Shown: one piece after another, positions 56,102-64,000 of the stretch
Position numbering within the stretch: position 1 is the first letter of the stretch
Layout: the number at the start of each line of letters is the position of its first letter
Made by a program: the position numbers and the translations under genes
Notes under the pieces: generated by a model
The model's input: the letters and a program-made list of their open reading frames with translations, nothing else
Database searches by the model: none
Told to the model about the DNA's origin: nothing
Source of the DNA: Rhodospirillales bacterium URHD0017
GTDB taxonomy: Bacteria > Pseudomonadota > Alphaproteobacteria > Reyranellales > Reyranellaceae
Assembly: GCA_900110395.1 (NCBI GenBank)
Contig: FODP01000007.1
Coordinates: 310,001-374,000 of the forward strand
Direction: 5' to 3'
DNA length: 64,000 bases

Positions 56102-57253
56102 CTACTGCGGCCCCACCACCCCCGCCGCCTTCAGCTCGCCGATCTCCTTGGCCGAGAAGCCGCGCTGGCTCAGCACCTCGTCGGTGTGCTGGCCACGCTT
56201 GGCGGCCGGTCCCTTGATGCCCTCCTTGGTGCGCGAGAAGCGCGGTGCGGGGGCGGGCTGCGGAAAGCCCGAGACGTCGACATAGGCGCCGCGCGCCTTG
56301 GCGTGCGGATGCTGCGAGGCCTCCTTCATGGTGAGCACGGGGGCGAAGCAGATGTCGGTGCCTTCCATGATCGTGCACCATTCATCGCGCGTCTTGGTGC
56401 GGAAGATGCCGGCCAGCCGGCTCTTGAGCTGGGCCCACGCCTTGCGGTCCATCTGCGCCGGCAGGTTCTCGCCCTTGAGCCCGGTCTTCTCGAGCAGCTC
56501 GGCGTAGAACTGCGGCTCGATCGAACCGATGCAGACGAACTTGCCGTCCTTGGTCTCGTAGCTGCCGTAGAAGTGGGCGCCGCCGTCGAGCATGTTGGTC
56601 TCGCGGTCGCTGTCGTTCCACAAACCTGCACCCGCCATGCCGTAGATGCCGCCCAGCAGCAGGGCCGCGCCGTCGACCATGGCGGCATCGATCACCTGGC
56701 CCTTGCCCGAGCGCTGGGCCTCGAGAAGGCCACAGACCATGCCGAAGGCCAGAAGCATGCCGCCGCCGCCGAAGTCGCCGACCAGGTTCAAGGGCGGCGT
56801 CGGCTTGTCCTTGACGCCGATCGCATGCAGCGCGCCGGTCAGGGCGATGTAGTTGATGTCATGGCCGGCCGCCTTGGCGAGCGGGCCTTCCTGGCCCCAG
56901 CCGGTCATGCGGCCATAGACCAGCCTGGGATTGCGCGCGAGGCAGATGTCAGGCCCCAGACCCAGCCGCTCGGCGACGCCGGGGCGGAACGGCTCGGTGA
57001 TGCCGTCGGCGTTCTCGATCAGGCGCAGCACGACGTCCACGCCTTCCTTCTTCTGCAGGTCGACCGAGACCGAGCGGCGGCTCCTGTTGTGCACGGCGAA
57101 TTTCGGATCGGCCAGGCGATCCATGACATGCGCCTTGGTGCGGTCGACGCGGATCACGTCGGCGCCCATGTCGCCCAGCATCATCGAGCACATCGGGCCG
57201 GGGCCGATGCCGGCCAGCTCGACGATCGTCAGCCCGGAAAGCGGACCTGCCAT
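56102..57253 (-). CDS. CaiB/BaiF CoA-transferase-family enzyme, alpha-methylacyl-CoA racemase type
   Basis: This 383-residue type III CoA-transferase-fold protein matches alpha-methylacyl-CoA racemases. The catalytic pair is present: His in AGHDINYIALTGALHAIG and Asp in NLVGDFGGGGMLLAFG. The start block GLTIVELAGIGPGPMCSMML also fits. The racemase lets 2-methyl-branched acyl-CoA enter beta-oxidation. The ATG at 57253 follows GGAGG. A longer frame to 57322 adds no family residues. Confidence 0.92.
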   Translation of the reverse strand: MAGPLSGLTIVELAGIGPGPMCSMMLGDMGADVIRVDRTKAHVMDRLADPKFAVHNRSRRSVSVDLQKKEGVDVVLRLIENADGITEPFRPGVAERLGLGPDICLARNPRLVYGRMTGWGQEGPLAKAAGHDINYIALTGALHAIGVKDKPTPPLNLVGDFGGGGMLLAFGMVCGLLEAQRSGKGQVIDAAMVDGAALLLGGIYGMAGAGLWNDSDRETNMLDGGAHFYGSYETKDGKFVCIGSIEPQFYAELLEKTGLKGENLPAQMDRKAWAQLKSRLAGIFRTKTRDEWCTIMEGTDICFAPVLTMKEASQHPHAKARGAYVDVSGFPQPAPAPRFSRTKEGIKGPAAKRGQHTDEVLSQRGFSAKEIGELKAAGVVGPQ

Positions 57254-57313
57254 GGTTTTCCTCCTGCGGAATGCGCATTTTCCTTCGACCAACGATGTTA
57301 GCCGAAACAGCGC

Positions 57314-57411
57314 AGCTGTCATCCAGCGCGGAGGCTACTCCGCGCGGACCGAAGCGAGGGACCTTTCCTGCGGCATTAAAGGTCCCTCGGCCTACGGCCT
57401 CGGGATGACAG
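57314..57411. repeat. Composite palindromic element
   Basis: Outer CTGTCATCC (57316-57324) pairs with GGATGACAG near 57410. Inside are GCGCGGAGGCTACTCCGCGC (57326-57345) and AGGGACCTTT...AAAGGTCCCT. It fills the divergent gap between the racemase and the beta-propeller gene. Confidence 0.75.
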
Positions 57412-57465
57412 TCTCATTGGTCGCGGTCTAAAGTCCGCGCCGCAGAAGGGCTTGGAGGAAACGAG

Positions 57466-59169
57466 ATGAAGTGCGGCCGGTTTTTCACCTCGCTGGCGCT
57501 TGCGTCCGCCGTGATCGGCGGCGCCCTGGCCCAGCAGGCGCCGACACCGCCCGCTGCGACTCCTGCGCCTGTCGCCAAGGAATACGACCAGCAGTTCCTG
57601 GTGGCGGGCTCGTGGTTCCACGGCGTCCATGGCCTCGCCTTCAACAAGGACGACCAGCTTTTCGCCGGCTCCGTGATCGGCCAGACCATCTATCGCGTGC
57701 AGATCGATTCGGGCGAGGTCGACCGCTTCGTCGATCCGCCGATCGGCATGGCCGACGACATCGCCTTCGCCGAAGACGGCACCATGGCGTGGACGGCCTT
57801 CCTGCTCGGCAAGGTTTACATCCGGCGGCCCAACGGCAAGACCATCGAGGTCGCCAACGGCATGGGCGGGCCGAACTCGCTGGCCTTCGGCAAGGATGGG
57901 CGGCTGTTCGTCTCCGAAGTCTTCCTCGGCGACGCGCTCTATGAGATCGATCTCAAGAACGCCGACAAGCCCGACTTCAAGCCGTTCCCGCGCACCGAGC
58001 TGCGCCGCATCGCCGAGAAGATGGGCGGCCTGAACGGCTTCGAGATCCACAAGGACGACGGCTTTCTCTACGGCCCGCTGTGGTTCAAGGGCCAGGTCGT
58101 GAAGATCAACCTCGAGACCGGCGGCATCGAAGTGATCGCCGACGGCTTCAAGATCCCGGCGGCGGCCAACATCGATCCGCAGAACCGCGACAACGTCTAT
58201 GTCGTCGACACCGGCACCGGCGGCATCTGGAGCGTAAGCCTCACCAGCAAGGCCAAGAAGCTGGTCGCCTCGATGAAGCCCGGGCTCGACAACCTCGCCT
58301 TCGATTCGCGCGGCCGGCTGTTCGTCACCTCGATGACCGACAACGGCGTCTACCTGGTCGACAAGCAGACCGGGGCGCACAGGACCATCGTCGAGGGCAA
58401 GCTCGCCATTCCCGCCGACCTCGCCGTCGTCTCCGAAAACGGCAAGGACACGATCCACGTCGCCGACGTCTTCAGCTATCGCACGGTCGATGGCCAGACC
58501 GGCGCGGTGCAGGACGTGATCCGCGTCCATGGCGACACGCATGCCTATCCGCTCGGCATCTCGGTCGGCCCCAAGCACGTGCTGCTGACCAGCTGGTTCT
58601 CCAACACCGTCGAGAAGGTCGATCGCAAGTCGGGCAAGCTGGTGGCGAGCTTCGGCGAGTTTGCCGCCCCGGTCGATGCGCTGGAGACGGCCGACGGCAC
58701 GATCTATGTCGCCGAGCTCGCGAGCTCCAACTTGGTCAAGGTCAGCGCCGACGGCAAGCAGCGCTCCACCGTCGCCAAGGAGCTGCGCAGCCCGGTGGCG
58801 CTCGCCCGCGGCAAGGACGATCTCATATACGTCACCGAGATCGCCGCCGGCGCAGTGGCCGAGATCAACGTGGCAAGCGGCGCGCGTCGCGTCGTGGCCG
58901 ACGGCCTGGCCGGCCCCGAGGGCATTGCGGTCGGACCGGACGGACGCTTGTTCGTGGCCGAGGTCGGCCAGAAGCGCGTGGTCGCCATCGATCCCGCGAC
59001 CGGCGCCAAGACCGTGATCGCCTCCAACCTCGATATCGGCCTGCCACCCTACCAGGGCGGACCGCCGGGCCTGGTGCCGACCGGCGTCACCGTCGGCGCC
59101 GGCGGGACGGTCTATGTCAGCTCCGACATCCGCAACGCGCTTTACAAGCTGACGCCTCCCGCGCCCTAA
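57466..59169 (+). CDS. Exported NHL/SMP-30-like beta-propeller protein
   Basis: This 567-residue protein has a signal peptide (FTSLALASAVIGGALA) and repeated propeller strands of the type GRLFVSEV, GRLFVTSM and GRLFVAEV, each after a GLAF or GIAV turn. The pattern resembles SMP-30/gluconolactonase or NHL repeat proteins. No clear catalytic set was found. It is coupled to the downstream metallo-hydrolase (9-bp gap), so it may bind a small molecule in the periplasm. Confidence 0.85.
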   Translation: MKCGRFFTSLALASAVIGGALAQQAPTPPAATPAPVAKEYDQQFLVAGSWFHGVHGLAFNKDDQLFAGSVIGQTIYRVQIDSGEVDRFVDPPIGMADDIAFAEDGTMAWTAFLLGKVYIRRPNGKTIEVANGMGGPNSLAFGKDGRLFVSEVFLGDALYEIDLKNADKPDFKPFPRTELRRIAEKMGGLNGFEIHKDDGFLYGPLWFKGQVVKINLETGGIEVIADGFKIPAAANIDPQNRDNVYVVDTGTGGIWSVSLTSKAKKLVASMKPGLDNLAFDSRGRLFVTSMTDNGVYLVDKQTGAHRTIVEGKLAIPADLAVVSENGKDTIHVADVFSYRTVDGQTGAVQDVIRVHGDTHAYPLGISVGPKHVLLTSWFSNTVEKVDRKSGKLVASFGEFAAPVDALETADGTIYVAELASSNLVKVSADGKQRSTVAKELRSPVALARGKDDLIYVTEIAAGAVAEINVASGARRVVADGLAGPEGIAVGPDGRLFVAEVGQKRVVAIDPATGAKTVIASNLDIGLPPYQGGPPGLVPTGVTVGAGGTVYVSSDIRNALYKLTPPAP

Positions 59170-59178
59170 AGGATCCGC

Positions 59179-60072
59179 ATGCCCGGTATTCCCTTCATCA
59201 AGGAATTCAAGTTCGACTACGGCACGGCGATGGAGGTGACGCCTCTGATCCGCCGCGTCGTGGCGCACAATCCCAGCCCCTTCACCTTCAAGGGCACCGG
59301 CACCTACATCGTTGGCCACGGCAAGGTCGCGGTGGTCGATCCGGGCCCCGACATGCAGGAGCATGTCGACGCCGTGCTGCGCGCGGTGCGCGGCGAGACG
59401 GTGACGCACATCCTGGTGACGCATACCCACATCGACCATGTGCCGGCCACGCCCGCGCTCGCCAAGGCGACCGGCGCCAAGGTCTATTCCTTCGGGCCCC
59501 ACCCCCGGCCGCCGGGCGACGAGAAGCCGGAGGAGGCGGGCGATCTGTCGTTTGCGCCCGACATCAAGCTCAACGACGGCGACGTCATCCAGGGCGACGG
59601 CTGGAACGTCGAGGCGGTGCACACGCCCGGCCATATCTCCAATCATCTCTGCTTTGCGCTGAAGGAAGACAAGGCGCTGCTGTCGGGCGACCATGTCATG
59701 GGCTGGTCGACGGCGGTGATCTCGCCACCCGACGGCAACATGGCCGACTACTTCGCGAGCTTGCGCAAGCTCCTGCCGCGCGACGAGACGCTCTACATCC
59801 CGACGCACGGCTCGGAGATCCGCAATCCCAATCCCTTCGTGCAGTCCTATATCGAGCATCGTCTCAACCGCGAGGCGCAGATCATGGCGCGCCTCAAGGA
59901 GGGGCCGCAGACCATCCCGCAGATGGTCGCCAGGAACTACGCCGACACGCCGGTCCACCTGCATGCCGCGGCTGGCCGCTCGATGCTGGCCCACCTGATC
60001 CAGATGGTGAAGGACGGCCGCGTGAAGACCGACGACGGCGGCGCGCGGATCGACAGCGTTTATCGGCTATAG
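59179..60072 (+). CDS. MBL-fold metallo-hydrolase (LACTB2 type)
   Basis: This 297-residue protein has the metallo-beta-lactamase motif HTHIDH in LVTHTHIDHVPATPALAK. Further ligands lie in VHTPGHISNHLCF, LSGDHVMGW and IPTHGSEI. The C-terminal winged-helix part (about 215-297) is typical of LACTB2-like proteins. The substrate is unknown. It forms a unit with the beta-propeller gene. Confidence 0.92.
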   Translation: MPGIPFIKEFKFDYGTAMEVTPLIRRVVAHNPSPFTFKGTGTYIVGHGKVAVVDPGPDMQEHVDAVLRAVRGETVTHILVTHTHIDHVPATPALAKATGAKVYSFGPHPRPPGDEKPEEAGDLSFAPDIKLNDGDVIQGDGWNVEAVHTPGHISNHLCFALKEDKALLSGDHVMGWSTAVISPPDGNMADYFASLRKLLPRDETLYIPTHGSEIRNPNPFVQSYIEHRLNREAQIMARLKEGPQTIPQMVARNYADTPVHLHAAAGRSMLAHLIQMVKDGRVKTDDGGARIDSVYRL

Positions 60073-60100
60073 GCAACGCCTAAAGTCTACCGCTCATGTT

Positions 60101-60193
60101 CCTCTCCCCCGCTAGGGGGAGAGGCTAGGTGAGGGGGCTTCGAAGGTTATCTGGAACCCCCTCACCCAACCTCTCCCCCTAACGGGGGAGAGG
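60101..60193. repeat. Double CCTCTCCCCC-type palindrome
   Basis: Two hairpins of the same family (60101-60124 and 60170-60193) flank a third pairing, GGTGAGGGGG with CCCCCTCACC. Together they make one larger nested palindrome between convergent genes. Confidence 0.87.
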
Positions 60194-60219
60194 AGCATGA
60201 GCGTGTCGCGATGACAGCC

Positions 60220-60633
60220 TTAACTCTGCTTCGGCTCGAAACCCGGCACCCACTTCGGATGCTGCGGCAGGTCGTCGGTGATCTCGTGCCACGGCGCCTT
60301 TGACGACGTGAAGACGTGCAGGCGTGGCCGCACGCCGGGATCGTCGTCGAACAGTCCCGCCGGGATGCTCACCGTCGGGAGATAGGGCGCTTGGCCGGGG
60401 ACCATCGAGCCGCAGGTCCGGCAGAACTTGCGAAAGCTGCCGGGTGACGATTCATAGGTGGCGATGTTGTCCTCGCCGGCCACCCAGCGGAACTTGTCCT
60501 TCTCGACATGGACGTAGGTCGCGACGCTCGCCGCCGTGAGCTTGCGGCAGTTCACGCAATGACAATGGGTCATCGACCGCGCGGCCTCGATCTCGAACCG
60601 GACACGGCCGCAGGCGCAGCTTCCCTTGATCAT
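60220..60633 (-). CDS. GFA-family zinc protein, second copy
   Basis: This 137-residue GFA-fold protein has the zinc ligand sets GSCACGRVRF, HCHCVNCRK and FCRTCGS. It belongs to the same family as the gene at 24608 but differs in length and sequence. The ATG at 60633 follows GGAGGG. It diverges from the SDR gene with a 61-bp gap. Only zinc binding is well supported. Confidence 0.9.
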   Translation of the reverse strand: MIKGSCACGRVRFEIEAARSMTHCHCVNCRKLTAASVATYVHVEKDKFRWVAGEDNIATYESSPGSFRKFCRTCGSMVPGQAPYLPTVSIPAGLFDDDPGVRPRLHVFTSSKAPWHEITDDLPQHPKWVPGFEPKQS

Positions 60634-60694
60634 CGGGTCCCTCCGTGTGGGCGCGCATCCTATGCTAACGTCCGGGCCGAAAGGAAACGCCCAA

Positions 60695-61468
60695 ATGGAT
60701 ATGAAGCTCTCCGGCAAGACGGTCCTCATCACCGGCGGCAGCCGCGGCATCGGCTTTGCCTGCGCCATGGCCTTCGCCAGCGAAGGCTGCGCCGTGCACA
60801 TCGCCTCGCGCTCGAAGGAATCGCTCGAATCGGCGCGCGACAAGATCCGCGCGCGGCACAACGTGCCGGTCGAGATCCATCCCGCCGACTTCTCCAAGGG
60901 CGACACGGTGCGCTCGGTGGTCGATGCCGTTGGCCATGCCGACATCCTGGTCAACAACGCCGGCGCCATCCCGCGCGGCGACATCTTCAGCATGACCGAG
61001 CCCAAGTGGCGCGAGTCGTGGGAGCTGAAGGTGTTCGCCTACATCAACGCCACCCGCGCCATGCTGGAGAAGATGTACGCCCGCAAGAAGGGCGCGGTCG
61101 TCAACATCATCGGCCTCGCCGGCGAGAGCTACAATTACGACTACGTCACCGGCACCATGGGCAATGCCAGCCTGATGGCCTTCACCCGCGCGGTCGGCTC
61201 CAAGAGCGTCGATCACGGCGTGCGGGTGGTGGCGATCAATCCGCCGGCCACCCGCACCGACCGCATGCTCACCCTGCTGCGCGGCCAGGCCGAGCAGAAG
61301 TTCGGCGACCCCGAGCGCTGGCCCGAGCTCACCAAGCACATGCCGTTCGGCCGAGCGGCTGAGCCCGACGAGGTCGCTGACCTCGCGGTGTTCCTGGCGT
61401 CGGACCGCGCCAGCTACATCAGCGGCGTGGTGATGACGCTGGATGGCGGGCAGGCGGCGCGACACTAG
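60695..61468 (+). CDS. SDR-family protein lacking the usual YxxxK catalytic pair
   Basis: This 257-residue SDR has a normal cofactor motif (LITGGSRGIGFACAMAFASE) and NNAG (ILVNNAGAIPRG). At the catalytic site, where YxxxK would stand, it reads YDYVTGTMGNASLMAFTRAV, with Gly and Asn aligned to the Tyr and Lys. Nearby tyrosines might substitute. The rest, including the NPPATRTDR loop and the C-terminal DGG, is normal. The ATG at 60695 follows AAAGGAAA. Confidence 0.87.
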   Translation: MDMKLSGKTVLITGGSRGIGFACAMAFASEGCAVHIASRSKESLESARDKIRARHNVPVEIHPADFSKGDTVRSVVDAVGHADILVNNAGAIPRGDIFSMTEPKWRESWELKVFAYINATRAMLEKMYARKKGAVVNIIGLAGESYNYDYVTGTMGNASLMAFTRAVGSKSVDHGVRVVAINPPATRTDRMLTLLRGQAEQKFGDPERWPELTKHMPFGRAAEPDEVADLAVFLASDRASYISGVVMTLDGGQAARH

Positions 61469-61595
61469 AGTCGTCCGGCCGGGCCGTTTGCTGTAGAAGG
61501 AGCGTCCATCGCGGTCCGCATGCGCGGACGCTTCGCGCTCGCGCCCTGCATCTTTAGGTGCTGTCCGCGCGTTACTGCCGGAAAGGCCGGAATCA

Positions 61596-64000
61596 TTGAA
61601 ATCGCTGCTGCGACGCGCCTTCGGGCGCGCGCGACCCGCTTCCCCATGGGATGACGAAGACCCCGTCCGCAGCGAGCTTTTCAGCGTCGAGCGGCTGGAG
61701 CAGCATGCCGAAAGCCTCGCCGCGAACCAGCCCATCTCCCGCGGACCGGCGATCGGCAGTTCCCTGGTCGAGCGCCTGGCCGACAACGAGCGCGTCCTGA
61801 AGGGCGCCTATCGCAACATCGCCAAGGCCGCCAAAGAAGGCCGGCCGATCACGCCCGCCGCCGAATGGTTGCTCGACAATTACCATCTCGTCGAACAGCA
61901 GGTCCGCGAGGTCCGCACCGACCTGCCGCTTGGCTACTACCGCCAGCTCCCCAAGCTCAGCAGCGGCCCGCTGGCCGGCTACCCGCGCGTGTTCGGTGTG
62001 GCCTGGGCCTTCGTCGCCCACACCGACAGCCGGTTCGATCCGGAGACCCTGACCCGCTTCGTGCGCGCCTACCAGACCGTCCAGCCGCTCAGCATCGGCG
62101 AGCTGTGGGCCGTGGCGATCACGCTGCGCATCGTGCTGGTCGAGAACCTGCGGCGTTCGGCCGTGCGCATCATGAGCCGCCGCTCGGCGCGCGAGGAGGC
62201 GGACAGCGTGGCCGACCGCCTGATGGGCGTGAACGACCGCGCCGCCGACCCGGCGGCGCTCGCGCCCTATCAGCGGCTTCCCTTCTCCGAGGGCTTTTTC
62301 GTTCAGCTCGTCCAGCGCCTGCGCGACCAGGATCCGGAGACGACGCCTGCCGTGGGCTGGCTGCAGGAGCAGCTGAAGCGCGAGGGCACAACGGCCGATG
62401 AGATGGTGCGCCACGAGCATCAGCTGCAGGGCGCGACCAACGTGACGGTACGCAACATCATCACCAGCATGCGCCTGATCTCCGATGTCGATTGGGCGAA
62501 GCTGTTCGAGGCGGTAAGCCCGGTCGACGATGCGCTGCGTGCCGGCAGCGACTTCGCCGCCATGGATTTCGCCACACGCAACCTCTATCGCACGGCGATC
62601 GAGCAGATCGCTCGCGGCACCGAGTTTGCGGAAGTGGCGGTCGCGCGCGGCGCCCTCGAAGCCGCCGCGTCGTCGCCCGACGTGAACGGCGATCAGCGGC
62701 AGCGCGATCCTGGCTATCATCTCATCGGTGGCGGCCGGCCCGCCTTCGAGCGGTCCGTGCGGTTCCGCCCGTCCGGCCTCGCCTTGCGGCGACGCTTCGC
62801 CGCCGCGGGGATTTCGGGCTACGTCGCGAGCGTCTCCTTCACGGCCGCGGTCGTTCTCTTCCTTCCCCTGCTCATGCTGGCGCAGGTGGGCCTCACCGGC
62901 TGGCAAGCCGCGGTCATGGTCCTGGTCGGCCTTCTGCCGGCGATCGATGCCGCGTTGCTGCTGGTCAACCGGGCGATCACCGGCGGCTTCGGCGCAATGC
63001 TACTGCCCGGCCTCGAGCTCAGGTCGGGCGTGCCGCCCGGGCTGCGGACCCTCGTCGCCGTCCCGACGCTGCTGTCGACCCGCGCATCCGTCGACGAGCA
63101 GCTTCAGCGGCTGGAGGTGCACTATCTCGCCAATCCCGGTGGCGCGGTGCATTTCGCGCTCCTGTCGGACTGGACGGATGCCGACGCGGAGACCAACCCG
63201 GGCGACGCCGACCTCGTGGCGGCGGCCGCGGCGGGCATCGCCCGGCTCAACAGCCGCCATCCCAGCGCCGAAGGTGCCGATCGTTTCCTCCTGCTGCACC
63301 GCCATCGCGTCTGGAACGAGGCGCAGGGACGCTGGATGGGATGGGAGCGCAAGCGCGGCAAGCTGCACGAGCTCAATCGCCTGCTGCGCGGCGCGACCGA
63401 CACGACATTCCTCGACACCGGATCGCGCGCTCTGCCGGCCGACATCCGCTATGTCGTCACCCTCGACTCCGACACGCGACTGCCGCGCGACGCGATCCAG
63501 CGCCTGGTCGGCAAGATGGCGCACCCGCTCAACCGGCCGCGTCTCGATGCCAGCGGGAACCGGGTGGTCGAAGGCTATGGCGTGCTGCAGCCGCGCGTCA
63601 CGCCGTCCTTGTCGGTCGGCGTGGAAGGATCGCTGTTCCAACGGATCTTCTCCCGCAGCAGCGGCATCGATCCCTATTCGTCGGCGGTGTCGGACGTCTA
63701 TCAGGACCTGTTCGGCGAGGGCTCCTACTCCGGCAAGGGCATCTACGACATCGATGCCTTCGAGGCTGCGCTGCGCGGCCGGGTGCCCGACAATGCGATG
63801 CTGAGCCACGATCTCTTCGAGGGTGTGTTCGCCCGCTCGGGCCTGGTGTCCGACATCGAGGTGGTCGAGGAGTTCCCCGCCCGCTACGACGCCGCCGCGG
63901 CACGCCAGCACCGGTGGGCGCGCGGCGACTGGCAGCTGCTGCCCTGGCTGCTCGGCCGCGTGAAGGGCAGCCTGACGCAGGAAGCCTCCAGCCCTGTCAC
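61596..64000 (+). CDS. Cyclic beta-1,2-glucan synthase (NdvB/ChvB type), 3' end outside the window
   Basis: This large inner-membrane enzyme makes and cyclises periplasmic beta-1,2-glucan, used in osmoadaptation and host interaction. About 801 residues are present. The N-terminal region has ERLADNERVLKGAYRNIAKA and LLDNYHLVEQQVREVRTDLP. Hydrophobic helices lie near 405-465. The glycosyltransferase core follows, with the Asp motif YVVTLDSDTRLPRDAI and the catalytic block QHRWARGDWQLLPWLL. Full-length family members have about 2,800 residues. The TTG start at 61596 is the earliest that fits. Its ribosome site is weak. Confidence 0.9.
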   Translation, partial: MKSLLRRAFGRARPASPWDDEDPVRSELFSVERLEQHAESLAANQPISRGPAIGSSLVERLADNERVLKGAYRNIAKAAKEGRPITPAAEWLLDNYHLVEQQVREVRTDLPLGYYRQLPKLSSGPLAGYPRVFGVAWAFVAHTDSRFDPETLTRFVRAYQTVQPLSIGELWAVAITLRIVLVENLRRSAVRIMSRRSAREEADSVADRLMGVNDRAADPAALAPYQRLPFSEGFFVQLVQRLRDQDPETTPAVGWLQEQLKREGTTADEMVRHEHQLQGATNVTVRNIITSMRLISDVDWAKLFEAVSPVDDALRAGSDFAAMDFATRNLYRTAIEQIARGTEFAEVAVARGALEAAASSPDVNGDQRQRDPGYHLIGGGRPAFERSVRFRPSGLALRRRFAAAGISGYVASVSFTAAVVLFLPLLMLAQVGLTGWQAAVMVLVGLLPAIDAALLLVNRAITGGFGAMLLPGLELRSGVPPGLRTLVAVPTLLSTRASVDEQLQRLEVHYLANPGGAVHFALLSDWTDADAETNPGDADLVAAAAAGIARLNSRHPSAEGADRFLLLHRHRVWNEAQGRWMGWERKRGKLHELNRLLRGATDTTFLDTGSRALPADIRYVVTLDSDTRLPRDAIQRLVGKMAHPLNRPRLDASGNRVVEGYGVLQPRVTPSLSVGVEGSLFQRIFSRSSGIDPYSSAVSDVYQDLFGEGSYSGKGIYDIDAFEAALRGRVPDNAMLSHDLFEGVFARSGLVSDIEVVEEFPARYDAAAARQHRWARGDWQLLPWLLGRVKGSLTQEASSPV

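Noticed and set aside
57376..59994. 872-codon open frame on the minus strand
   Set aside because: It is antisense to the beta-propeller and metallo-hydrolase genes, both of which have clear motifs and ribosome sites.

Overview
The window is GC-rich (roughly two thirds G+C) and densely coded chromosomal DNA of an alphaproteobacterium. This placement rests on gene content: a 1,600-residue NAD-glutamate dehydrogenase, the run carD - 7Fe ferredoxin - S4 protein - SUV3-type helicase, the coaE - dnaQ - secB junction, a class Ia nrdA/nrdB pair and an ndvB-type cyclic beta-1,2-glucan synthase. The many palindromic repeats between genes and the mix of catabolic enzymes suggest a soil or freshwater genus such as Reyranella, but that is an inference. 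No tRNA, rRNA, CRISPR array, prophage or intact insertion sequence was seen.

Layout. 0-4.2 kb: dnaK (3' end outside the window) and grpE, then a TauD-type dioxygenase coupled to prolyl iminopeptidase. 4.3-11.4 kb: a lipoprotein M48 protease, carD, fdxA, an S4 RNA-binding protein, a long SUV3-like RNA helicase and a DUF1223 protein. 11.5-13.3 kb: a zinc/manganese-type ABC importer (ATPase and permease) preceded by a 38-residue membrane ORF and a Zur-like palindrome. 13.4-16 kb: epoxide hydrolase, a 40-residue Pro-rich secreted peptide, two paralogous lipoproteins (the second frameshifted) and a frameshifted msrB. 16-24.2 kb: NAD-glutamate dehydrogenase diverging from nrdA-nrdB. 24.2-31.4 kb: a decayed LuxR regulator, a GFA protein, a methyltransferase and a complete peptide ABC transporter operon. 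31.6-32.3 kb: a reductase-fold gene whose motifs are those of halohydrin dehalogenases. 32.3-42.3 kb: ubiE, ubiB, a TSUP permease, coaBC-dut, an Rrf2 regulator, small metabolic genes and rho. 42.5-48.7 kb: GrpB-like protein, aroE-maf, a sugar dehydrogenase, a quinone oxidoreductase, coaE-dnaQ and secB. 48.9-56 kb: a class I amidotransferase, gentisate dioxygenase, a Gfo/Idh oxidoreductase, a membrane-anchored LytTR regulator with a divergent membrane gene, two frameshifted periplasmic genes, a lipoprotein and a CysZ-like protein. 56-64 kb: an AMACR-type racemase, a beta-propeller protein, a metallo-hydrolase, a second GFA protein, a noncanonical SDR and the 5' part of ndvB.

Most of the window is housekeeping: protein folding, dNTP supply, ubiquinone, CoA and dUTP metabolism, transcription termination, replication proofreading and protein export. 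The most interesting gene is the halohydrin dehalogenase candidate at 31.6-32.3 kb. It carries both family fingerprints (T-x4-F-x-G and S-x12-Y-x3-R) and lies directly upstream of the peptide transporter operon. Two tight clusters of disrupted genes (15.0-16.0 and 53.2-54.9 kb) show small indels that can each be repaired by one edit. They are either recent pseudogenes or assembly errors. Several families of palindromes lie between genes, and one of them flanks the substrate-binding and ATPase half of the peptide transporter operon.
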